64,000 bases of DNA from Orrella dioscoreae (lineage in GTDB: Bacteria; Pseudomonadota; Gammaproteobacteria; Burkholderiales; Burkholderiaceae_B), in assembly GCF_900089455.2 (NCBI RefSeq), contig NZ_LT907988.1, positions 3,162,001 through 3,226,000 on the forward strand, read 5' to 3'. A program made the translations under genes and the position numbers. Shown here piece after piece: positions 36,471 through 43,583 of this stretch; within the stretch, counting starts at the first letter, position 1, and each line of letters opens with the position of its first letter. The notes under the pieces are model-generated. The model ran no database searches and was not told the DNA's origin. It saw nothing but the letters and a program-made list of their open reading frames with translations.

Positions 36471-36513
36471 CAAAAGCTGACCAAAAGCTGAATGGGTAAT
36501 TTGCATAAGCTTA
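36471..36513. promoter_or_regulatory. repeats in the corA/rhodanese divergent gap
   Basis: CAAAAGCTGA occurs twice in tandem (36471-36480 and 36482-36491), followed by TAAGCTTA, an eight-base palindrome (36506-36513). They lie about 100 bases before the sulfurtransferase gene in the 229-base divergent gap and could be a regulator site for the sulfur genes. No known consensus was matched. Confidence 0.3.
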
Positions 36514-36604
36514 CAAAATCGTTCGCCGCGGGCCTGCCTGTCGATATCTTGGCGTTACCGCCGCGTGGCAGCCTGCCGCCGGTTTACTTTCACCGGAGAT
36601 GTCC

Positions 36605-37531
36605 ATGTCCCTACGCAGACTGCTTGCCGCGCTGGCCACCGCCGCCGTCACCCTGTCGGCTGGCGCCGCTTCCGCGCAATCGAGCGCGTTCCTGGTCTCG
36701 ACCGACTGGCTCGAGAAGAACCTCGACAATGCCAAGGTCCGCGTCGTCGAAGTCAGCGTCAATCCCGGCCTCTTCGAGCGCGGCCACATCCCGGGCGCCG
36801 TCAACGTGAACTGGCACACCGACCTGGTCGACGTCGTCAGCCGCGACATCGCCCCGCCCCCGCAATTCCAGGCGTTGCTGAAGAACGCCGGCATCAACCA
36901 GGACACCACCACCGTCCTGTACGGCGACAACAACAACTGGTTCGCCGCCTGGGGAGCGTGGATCTTCGACATCTACGGCATCGAGAACGTGAAGCTGCTG
37001 GACGGCGGCCGCAAGAAGTGGGAAGCCGAGAACCGCCCGCTCTCGCCCGTGGCCAAGATCCATGCCGCCGGCAACGCGCAGGTCAAGACCGCCAACGCCG
37101 CGCTGCGCGCCAAGCTGCCCGACGTGCTGGCCGTGGCCCGCAAGGAAAAGGACGCCGTGCTGGTGGACATCCGCTCGGCCGATGAATACAACGGCAAGGT
37201 GTTCGCGCCCAACGGCGTGCCGGAACTGGCGGTGCGCGCCGGCCACGTCCCGGGCGCGGTCAACGTGACCTGGAGCAAGCTGGTCGCCGAAGACGGCACC
37301 TTCAAGTCGGTCGATGAACTCAAGGCTATCTACCAGGCCGTGGGCGTTGACGGCAGCAAGCCGGTCATCACCTACTGCCGCATCGGCGAACGCTCCAGCC
37401 ATTCTTGGTTCGCGCTGAAGAAGCTGCTGGGCTACGACGTGCGCAACTACGACGGCTCCTGGACCGAATACGGCAACAGCGTGGGCGCGCCCATCAGCAA
37501 CCCGGCCGGCACCGTGTGGGGCAAGACCTAA
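36605..37531 (+). CDS. exported rhodanese (thiosulfate sulfurtransferase-like)
   Basis: 308 residues from the ATG at 36605, which has GGAG six bases upstream; the ATG at 36599 sits on that GGAG. A signal peptide (MSLRRLLAALATAAV, cut after ASA) exports the protein. Two rhodanese domains follow: an inactive first (about 30-140) and a second with the active-site loop CRIGERSSH, Cys258. It transfers sulfane sulfur in the periplasm. The next gene, a YeeE/YedE transporter, starts on the base after this stop codon, so periplasmic sulfur handling is probably linked to uptake. Confidence 0.88.
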   Translation: MSLRRLLAALATAAVTLSAGAASAQSSAFLVSTDWLEKNLDNAKVRVVEVSVNPGLFERGHIPGAVNVNWHTDLVDVVSRDIAPPPQFQALLKNAGINQDTTTVLYGDNNNWFAAWGAWIFDIYGIENVKLLDGGRKKWEAENRPLSPVAKIHAAGNAQVKTANAALRAKLPDVLAVARKEKDAVLVDIRSADEYNGKVFAPNGVPELAVRAGHVPGAVNVTWSKLVAEDGTFKSVDELKAIYQAVGVDGSKPVITYCRIGERSSHSWFALKKLLGYDVRNYDGSWTEYGNSVGAPISNPAGTVWGKT

Positions 37532-38743
37532 GTGGCAGGCGCAATCCCTCTTGCGCCGCAACTGGCGGCCGCCCTGATCGTGGCGGCCGTTTTTGCGTTT
37601 GGCGCCCATCTCTCAGGCCTGCCCGGCGACGGCCGCGTGCTGGCCTTTTCCCTGCTCGCAGGCGCTGCCTTCGGCATCGTGCTGCAACGCTCGCGCTTCT
37701 GCTTCCTGTGCATCACGCGCGACTTCATCGATCAGCGCGACGCGCGTGGCCTGCTGGGACTGGTGGTTGCACTGGCGGTGGGCACCGCGGGCTATCACGC
37801 GCTCTTCGGCGCCTTCCTGCCCGTGCCCGCCGAACCGCGGCTGCCGCCTGGCGCGCACATCGGCCCGGTCAGCTGGGTGCTGGCGCTGGGCGCGCTGGTC
37901 TTCGGCGTCGGCATGGGCATCTCGGGGTCGTGCATCAGCGCCCACCTGTACCGCCTGGGCGAAGGCGCGCTGGCCTCGCCCTTCGCGCTGCTGGGCGCGG
38001 CCATCGGCTTCGTGCTGGGCTTCGCGTCGTGGAACACGCTGTATCTCGCCGCGGTGCAGCAGGCGCCCGTGCTGTGGCTGCCGCACCACCTGGGTTATGG
38101 CGGTTCGCTGCTGCTGCAACTGGGCTTGCTGGCGGCCATTGCCATCTGGCTGATACGCGCGCAACGCAAGCGGCATGGCGCGGCGCTGCCTGCGCAGGCG
38201 TCGTCTCCGGCGGAACAAGGCGACATCTGGCACGCCGTCCTGCGGGCACGGTGGCCCACCTATGTGGGTGGCATCCTGGTGGGTTCCGTTGCTGTCATCG
38301 CCTATCTTCGCGCCGCACCGCTGGGCGTGACCGCCGAACTGGGCAGCCTGGCCCGCACGGCCGCCGCCTCGCAAGGCTGGCTGCCCAGCCGCCTGCAAGG
38401 CCTGGACGCCTTCGCGGGCTGCGCCACCGTCATCAAGGAAACGCTCTGGTCGCGCAACGGCGTCTTCGTGCTGGCGCTCGTCGCGGGCGCCTGGGCATCC
38501 GCCCTGCTCGCCGGTGACTTCCGGCCCCGACGCCCCACGCTCTCCGAGGTCGGCCGCAACCTGGCGGGCGGCATCCTGATGGGCTGGGGCGGCATGATCG
38601 CCCTGGGCTGCACCGTCGGCACCCTGCTCTCCGGCATCATGGCCGGCGCCGTCTCCGGCTGGGTCTTCGCCCTCTTCTGCATCCCGGGCATCCTGGCCGG
38701 CCTGGCACTGCGCAAGCTGGGCGCACGACAAGCCAGGACCTAG
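37532..38743 (+). CDS. YeeE/YedE family transporter (TsuA-like, thiosulfate uptake)
   Basis: 403 residues, about nine or ten TM helices in two repeats. Conserved cysteines lie in the family motifs SRFCFLC, GISGSCISAH, AGCATVIK and LGCTVGTLLSG; in TsuA such cysteines relay thiosulfate through the membrane. It starts with GTG directly after the rhodanese TAA, with no spacer. The context with an exported sulfurtransferase supports thiosulfate or another sulfane sulfur source as substrate, though the family also includes selenium- and sulfite-linked members. Confidence 0.85.
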   Translation: MAGAIPLAPQLAAALIVAAVFAFGAHLSGLPGDGRVLAFSLLAGAAFGIVLQRSRFCFLCITRDFIDQRDARGLLGLVVALAVGTAGYHALFGAFLPVPAEPRLPPGAHIGPVSWVLALGALVFGVGMGISGSCISAHLYRLGEGALASPFALLGAAIGFVLGFASWNTLYLAAVQQAPVLWLPHHLGYGGSLLLQLGLLAAIAIWLIRAQRKRHGAALPAQASSPAEQGDIWHAVLRARWPTYVGGILVGSVAVIAYLRAAPLGVTAELGSLARTAAASQGWLPSRLQGLDAFAGCATVIKETLWSRNGVFVLALVAGAWASALLAGDFRPRRPTLSEVGRNLAGGILMGWGGMIALGCTVGTLLSGIMAGAVSGWVFALFCIPGILAGLALRKLGARQART

Positions 38744-38747
38744 CCGC

Positions 38748-38863
38748 AGAAGAAGCTCACACAGAGAAGAAGCTCAGCAAGCAGGGGCATCGCGGAGCCG
38801 GCTCTGCCGGTCCGCAGGTGCCGCCCCCCTGGGGGGGAGGCGCGCAAGCGCCTCGGGGGGGGG
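38748..38863. repeat. palindromic intergenic element with strong hairpins
   Basis: AGAAGAAGCTCA is repeated at 38748-38759 and 38765-38776. Then come GCGGAGCCGGC / GCCGGTCCGC (38792-38802 / 38806-38815, one bulged base), a C6/G7 pair (38825-38837), and GAGGCGC-GCAA-GCGCCTC (38837-38854) followed by nine Gs. It lies between convergent genes and directly abuts the mop stop, so it probably terminates both. From general familiarity this type of element recurs between genes in Burkholderiales. Confidence 0.6.
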
Positions 38864-39079
38864 TCAAAGCTTCGCCACCGACACCTCGGTTGCCTTAACG
38901 AAGGCCAGCACGCTGGTGCCGACCTGCAGGTCCAGCTCCTGCACCGAGCGCGTCGTGATGACGGACGTCACGATGCCGGCGGGGGTTTCGATATCGACCT
39001 CGGACACCACCGGTCCGGTAACGATTTCCTTGATCTTGCCGCGGAACTGGTTGCGGGCATTGATGGACTGGATGCTCAT
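38864..39079 (-). CDS. TOBE-domain molybdopterin/molybdate-binding protein (Mop)
   Basis: 71 residues forming a single TOBE/Mop domain (SIQSINARNQFRGKIKEIV, GPVVSEVDIETPAGI, VTSVITTRSV). Such small Mop proteins bind molybdate or related oxyanions in the cytoplasm. The 316 bases upstream separate it from the SsuE-type reductase on the same strand. In sulfonate gene clusters Mop-like genes often stand near ssu genes, which fits the neighbourhood. Confidence 0.9.
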   Translation of the reverse strand: MSIQSINARNQFRGKIKEIVTGPVVSEVDIETPAGIVTSVITTRSVQELDLQVGTSVLAFVKATEVSVAKL

Positions 39080-39395
39080 GGGAAAACTCCTGCGGGTAAG
39101 GGAAAAGCACGAGGAAAGATGACCATCCCGGCACGGCGCGGGATGCGTCCACGGAAAACACGGTGCGCGGCGACAGGAAAGCGCCGCGCGATCAGGCGCC
39201 CGGCATCAGGTGCCTTGCCAGGCAGCATCGCTCGGCGTCACTACCTGGCGCGCGGCGCATCAGCACGCAAAGGCGGGCCCCAGGCACGCCACCCCAGGAC
39301 GGCCGCCAGGCGCTTCGCACGCCGCCAGGTTCGCGCGGCGCGAGCGCGCCATGTCGACGCGGACGGTTGGTCGTGGCGGACCAGCATGACGCGCC
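39080..39395. other. gap between ssuE and mop
   Basis: 316 GC-rich bases with many short GCGC runs. I found no credible gene, promoter or strong hairpin here. It may have lost intermediate ssu genes, but no remnant can be recognised. Confidence 0.4.
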
Positions 39396-39989
39396 TCACA
39401 CGCTCAGGCGCGCGCGCGCGGCCAGCTTGCCCAGGTCATAGGCCTCGGTGTGCGCGGGCCTTGCCGTATCCAGGTAGCGCGCAACGCGATCCACGGAATC
39501 CTCCAGCCGCGCCACCACGCCGTGGTCGATCTCGACCACGCCTTGGGCATTGCGCGTGACTTGCGTCTCGGTGGCATAGACGCCAGCCAGGATGTGACGT
39601 GCGCCCAGCGCGGACAGCACGGGCTTCAGGCTGTATTCCAGCGCCAGCAGGTGCGCCGTACTGCCGCCCGTGGCAATGGGCAACACCAGCTTGTCGGCCA
39701 GCGCCCGCTCGTCCAGCAGGTCCAGCAAGGCCTTCAAGCCGCCGGAAAAAGACGCCTTGTAGACAGGCGTGGCGATGAGCACCGCGCGTGCCTTGGCCAC
39801 CCGGGTGCGCAGGGCCGTGGCGGCGGAGCCGGTATAGATCCCTTCGATCAAGTCTTCGGCAGGCAGGTCGCGCAAGCCGAGCTCGTGGCTGGCATAGCCG
39901 CGCTGCAGCAGGCGGTCGGCTGCGTGACGCAGCAGGATGGAGGAGCGCGAGGACAGCGAGGGACTGCCGGCAATCGTCAGGATGGTCAT
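39396..39989 (-). CDS. ssuE: NADPH-dependent FMN reductase (SsuE-like)
   Basis: 197 residues of the flavodoxin-like fold. The start MTILTIAGSPSLSSRSS is the FMN-phosphate-binding loop, and TPVYKASFSGGLKALLD and GGSTAHLLALEYSLKPVLS are typical of SsuE. It supplies reduced FMN to a sulfonate monooxygenase (SsuD), which is not encoded here. I chose the ATG at 39989 because the mature fold starts there; a further ATG at 40028 only adds an unrelated 13 residues. Confidence 0.85.
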   Translation of the reverse strand: MTILTIAGSPSLSSRSSILLRHAADRLLQRGYASHELGLRDLPAEDLIEGIYTGSAATALRTRVAKARAVLIATPVYKASFSGGLKALLDLLDERALADKLVLPIATGGSTAHLLALEYSLKPVLSALGARHILAGVYATETQVTRNAQGVVEIDHGVVARLEDSVDRVARYLDTARPAHTEAYDLGKLAARARLSV

Positions 39990-40345
39990 GAGGGCTGCAA
40001 GAAAAGTGACCCGTGCCTCAAGCGGCACGGCAGGGGCATCAACACCCGCAGGCCTTACATCCTATGGGTCTGGTTCTCGAATTCCAACGACACTTCTTTT
40101 ATTTAGGTATGCGCGCGGTGACCAGGCCAAAACAATGCCCGCACAACACCAAGGAAAACTTGCCCGATCCGCGTTGCCAAGCGCAACGGGCGCACATCCT
40201 CAAGCCCTTGATACAAGGGGCTTTCCCTGCCTTGCCTGGCACGGATGCCGCGGCCTGGCGAACCCTATCGCCATTTCCTACACTCAGCGGCCCATCCGGC
40301 GGGTCGGGCATCGCTTGCCCGCCCGCGCCCACTCGCGGGAGCCCC
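39990..40345. other. divergent gap between ssuE and the response regulator
   Basis: 356 bases. An AT-rich patch near 40080-40110 probably holds the ssuE promoter. Near 40203-40222 AAGCCCTTGATACAAGGGGCTT folds into a small imperfect hairpin. I saw no gene. Confidence 0.35.
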
Positions 40346-41017
40346 ATGCGCATTCTGCTGGTCGAGGACGATCTCGACATGTCGACCGCCCTGTCCCGGG
40401 CACTGAGCCGCCGCGGCTTTCATGTCACCTTGTGCCTGGATGGCAACACCGCCTTGCGGCAGATGCGCGAGGGCAGCAACGACGCCGTCGTGCTGGACCT
40501 CGCCATCCCCGGCCTGGACGGCCTGCACCTGCTGCACCGAACCCGTTCCCAAGGCATCCTGACACCCGTGCTGATCCTGACCGGCCGCAACAGCGTGGGC
40601 GACCGCATCGCAGGCTTGAACGCTGGCGCGGACGACTACCTGAGCAAACCCTTCGACCTGGGCGAACTGGAAGCCCGCCTGCGCGCGCTGGGCCGCCGCC
40701 AGGCGGCGCCCGTACGCCGCATCGAATGCGGCGCGCTGCGGCTGGACCTGGACAGCGGCGCGATCTTCGCGGCCGACATGCCGATGGCGCTTGGACCCCG
40801 CGAGGCCTGCGTGCTGCGGGCGTTGCTGGCGCAGCCTGGGCATGCGGTGGCGAAAGAGGCGCTGTATCGCCTGGCGTATCCGGAACAGGTGCCGGAGCGA
40901 CAGGACTTCGTCGAAGTCTTGGTGCATCGGTTGCGCCGCAAGGTGAGTGGCTGCGGGGTGGAGATCTTGACGTTGCGGGGGTTGGGGTATTTGCTGCGGC
41001 GGGAGCGGGGGGGTTAG
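40346..41017 (+). CDS. OmpR-family response regulator (orphan)
   Basis: 223 residues. The receiver has the acidic pair in VEDD, phospho-acceptor Asp51 (VVLDLAIPGLDG), Thr in LILTGR and Lys101 in LSKPFD. The C-terminal winged helix (about 125-220) shows ALGPREACVLRALL and VHRLRRKV. CGGGAG lies just before the ATG. No histidine kinase is adjacent; downstream lies only the large inverted repeat, so its partner is elsewhere. It resembles the TctD/QseB group. Confidence 0.9.
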   Translation: MRILLVEDDLDMSTALSRALSRRGFHVTLCLDGNTALRQMREGSNDAVVLDLAIPGLDGLHLLHRTRSQGILTPVLILTGRNSVGDRIAGLNAGADDYLSKPFDLGELEARLRALGRRQAAPVRRIECGALRLDLDSGAIFAADMPMALGPREACVLRALLAQPGHAVAKEALYRLAYPEQVPERQDFVEVLVHRLRRKVSGCGVEILTLRGLGYLLRRERGG

Positions 41018-41070
41018 GGGGCTGCGAGGGTTGGTGCAGTGCGGTGGTGTGTGTTGTGGGTTGTGGAGCG

Positions 41071-41485
41071 CTGGGTTGATGGCTTGTGCACTGCTGGGTT
41101 TTGACGGTTTGTGCACCGCTTCGTTGACGGCCGCCGAGGGTGGTCGTGCCGTCGGTCGCCTGCCGCGTGGTGGGGCGCCCACAGCGCCCCGCCCCCCGCA
41201 GAAGGCGCCCGCCGTCCCGCCCACCCTCGACGTCCTGCAATGTTGTGTTCTGGACCTTGGGCAGCCACCTTGGTCCTGCTCGCATTCTTGCCTGCCGCTC
41301 GCTGCCTGCCCGAAGATCTTGGCTTGCCGCTGACCGGAGGGCGCCCACAGCGCCCACCGGTCAGCATTCGGAAAAGCAATAGGGCAGCTTTTGGGAGAGT
41401 GGGGGCGGGAGTTGGAGGGGGGAGGCAGCGCGCTTCGGGCTACGGGCGCCGCTTGGCCGTGTTGCCTGCTTGGGGAGGCTGCTCC
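41071..41485 (+). repeat. left arm of a large imperfect inverted repeat
   Basis: This 415-base arm is repeated in inverse orientation at 41579-41992, with a 93-base spacer. Outer to inner it holds about 23-base GT-rich units (CTGGGTTGA-type), a near-identical block 41131-41239, a hairpin 41172-41190 (GGGGCGC-CCACA-GCGCCCC), a less conserved segment, and a hairpin 41329-41365 (GCTGACCGG stem). No transposase is present. Open frames across it look like products of the base composition rather than genes. Confidence 0.85.
41329..41365. repeat. inner hairpin of the left arm
   Basis: GCTGACCGG (41329-41337) pairs with CCGGTCAGC (41357-41365), then one A/A mismatch, then GGGCGC with GCGCCC around loop CCACA. 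The equivalent hairpin in the other arm has a different stem sequence but still pairs. Confidence 0.85.
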
Positions 41486-41578
41486 ACCACCGCCACCAAT
41501 TTGCCGAAGCCGCCAGGCTCGTCAATAAGTCTCGACGCCTCTGCCCGCGCAAGACTCCCGCCATTCAGTCACGATGAC

Positions 41579-41992
41579 GGAACAACGCCTCCAAGCAGAC
41601 AACGCAGCCTGCCGGGGGCACCCGCCCGAAGTGCGATGCCCCCCACCTCCACTCCCCTTCCCCCCTCTCCCAAAAGCTGCCCCTTTTGCTTTTCCGAATG
41701 CTCAGCAATGGGCGCTGTGGGCGCCCATTGCTGAGCGGCAAGCCGAGATCTTCGGGCAAGCAGCGAGCAGGCGGCAAGAATGCGAGCAGGACTCCGGCGG
41801 CTGACTCCGGTACACACCACTCCACTGCAGGACGTCGAGGGTGGGCGGGACGGCGGGCGCCTTCTGCGGGGGGCGGGGCGCTGTGGGTGCCCCACCACGC
41901 GGCAGGCGACCGACGGCACGACCACACTCGGCGGCCGTCAACCCAGCGGTGCAAAAACCGTCAACCTAGCAGTGCACAAGCCGTCAACCCAG
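41579..41992 (-). repeat. right arm of the large imperfect inverted repeat
   Basis: Mirror of 41071-41485. The block 41826-41934 differs from 41131-41239 at only two of 109 positions when read in reverse complement. The outermost part shows three tandem 23-base units beginning CCGTCAACC (41936-41958, 41959-41981, 41982-42004, approximately). A second GGGGCGC/GTGCCCC hairpin lies at 41875-41893. Beyond 42005 the sequence is no longer related to the left flank. Confidence 0.85.
41700..41736. repeat. inner hairpin of the right arm, perfect 16-base stem
   Basis: GCTCAGCAATGGGCGC (41700-41715) pairs perfectly with 41721-41736 around TGTGG. Aligned with the left-arm hairpin, five stem positions differ. 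At four of them both partners changed so that pairing is kept, and at the fifth an A/A mismatch became a T-A pair. Confidence 0.88.
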
Positions 41993-42281
41993 CAGTACAT
42001 CTCCCAACCAACCAACCAACTCAGCAGAGCCCCTACCCCAGAAGACTCATCACATATCAATCCAGCAGCCTCACAAGACACGCATCAAGCCCCCCCGGTT
42101 CTTTCTCAATCCAGCGCACCTCCCGCCACTACAATCCCCAACGCAGGCTGCCCCACCACTAGGGACAACACCACTTCTGTGTATCCCCACGCCGTGCCTA
42201 GAATCGGACGGAATCCGGCTGCCTGCCCGACTCCCGCCCCAACCCGACGGCCACAAGCCGTGCAGCATGAGGTCAGACGTC

Positions 42282-43583
42282 ATGGCATTCCAACCCGTCT
42301 ATGTGATCGACGGCACCCGCACCCCCTTTCTGAAGGCGCGCGGTGAACCCGGCCGGTATTCGGCCGCCGATCTTGCCTTGCAGGCCAGCCGCGACCTGCT
42401 GCTGCGCCAGCCCTTCCTGCCTTCCGATCTCGACGAGGTCGTGCTCGGTTGCGCCGCGCCCTCCCCTGATGAAACCAATATCGGCCGCGTGCTTGCCTTG
42501 CGCGCCGGCTGCGGGCATCGGGTGCCGGGATGGACCGTCATGCGCAACTGCGCCTCCGGCATGCAGGCGCTGGACAGCGCGCTGGGCAATATCCAGCGCG
42601 GGCAAACCCACCTGGCGCTTGCGGGCGGCACCGATGCGCTGTCGCGCGCGCCGGTGCTGTTCTCCGACAGCATGGTCAAGTGGCTGGCGCGCTGGAGCAA
42701 GGCGCGCGGCGCGGGCCAGAAATTCGACGCACTCAAGCGCCTGCGCCCAGGCATGCTGGCGCCGGTCATCGGGCTGCTGAAGGGACTCACCGACCCCGTC
42801 GTGGGCCTCTCGATGGGGCAGACCGCCGAGAATCTCGCGTGGCGCTTCGGCATCAGCCGCCAGGCGATGGACTTCTACGCCAGCCGCAGCCACCTGCGCG
42901 CGCGTGATGCGCGCGATGCCGGCCGGTACGACGCCGAGATCGTGCCGCTGGTCGATGCGCAGGGCACGCGCCAGCCGCAGGACGACGGCATCCGCGACGA
43001 CTCCGATCCTGCCAAGCTCGCCACCTTGAAGCCCGTCTTCGACAAGCCTGCCGGCAGCATCACCGCGGGCAACAGTTCCCAGGTCACCGACGGCGCGGCC
43101 ATGCTGCTGCTGGCATCCGAGGAGGCCGTGCGCCGCTGGGGACTCACGCCCATCGGCCGTATCGTGGATGCGCAATGGGCGGGGCTGGATCCGGCCCAGA
43201 TGGGCCTGGGCCCGGTGCATGCCGCCACGCCCATCCTGCAACGCCATGGGCTCGGGCTGAACGACCTGGACCTGTGGGAGATCAACGAGGCCTTCGCCGC
43301 GCAGGTGCTGGGTTGCCTCGCTGCCTGGGAAGAGGAAGACTATTGCCGCGAGCAACTGGGCACGCCGGCCTGGGGCACGCTGGACCAGGCGCGCCTGAAC
43401 GTCGACGGCGGTGCCATCGCGCTGGGGCACCCGGTGGGCGCCTCCGGTGCGCGCATCGTGCTGCACCTGCTCAAGGCCCTGCAGGCGCGCGGCTTGAAGC
43501 GCGGCATGGCGGCCATCTGCATCGGCGGCGGCCAAGGCGGCGCCATGCTCGTTGAAACCCTGGACACGGAGGGCACGCGATGA
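42282..43583 (+). CDS. acetyl-CoA C-acyltransferase (thiolase)
   Basis: 433 residues. It carries out the last step of beta-oxidation, thiolytic cleavage of 3-ketoacyl-CoA. The nucleophile is Cys90 (NCASGMQ); His383 (GHPVGASG) and Cys413 (CIGGGQGG) complete the active site. I chose the ATG at 42282 with GAGG nine bases upstream over the ATG at 42267. The sequence is of the FadI/FadA type. Its stop overlaps the next gene by four bases, making a clear operon with the FadB/FadJ-type fusion. Confidence 0.93.
   Translation: MAFQPVYVIDGTRTPFLKARGEPGRYSAADLALQASRDLLLRQPFLPSDLDEVVLGCAAPSPDETNIGRVLALRAGCGHRVPGWTVMRNCASGMQALDSALGNIQRGQTHLALAGGTDALSRAPVLFSDSMVKWLARWSKARGAGQKFDALKRLRPGMLAPVIGLLKGLTDPVVGLSMGQTAENLAWRFGISRQAMDFYASRSHLRARDARDAGRYDAEIVPLVDAQGTRQPQDDGIRDDSDPAKLATLKPVFDKPAGSITAGNSSQVTDGAAMLLLASEEAVRRWGLTPIGRIVDAQWAGLDPAQMGLGPVHAATPILQRHGLGLNDLDLWEINEAFAAQVLGCLAAWEEEDYCREQLGTPAWGTLDQARLNVDGGAIALGHPVGASGARIVLHLLKALQARGLKRGMAAICIGGGQGGAMLVETLDTEGTR

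Noticed and set aside
41111-41954. Mirrored open frames inside the arms of the inverted repeat
   Set aside because: The similarity of the two translations follows from the repeat itself; Arg/Pro-rich composition and covarying hairpins argue for structure rather than protein. Not excluded, but unsupported.
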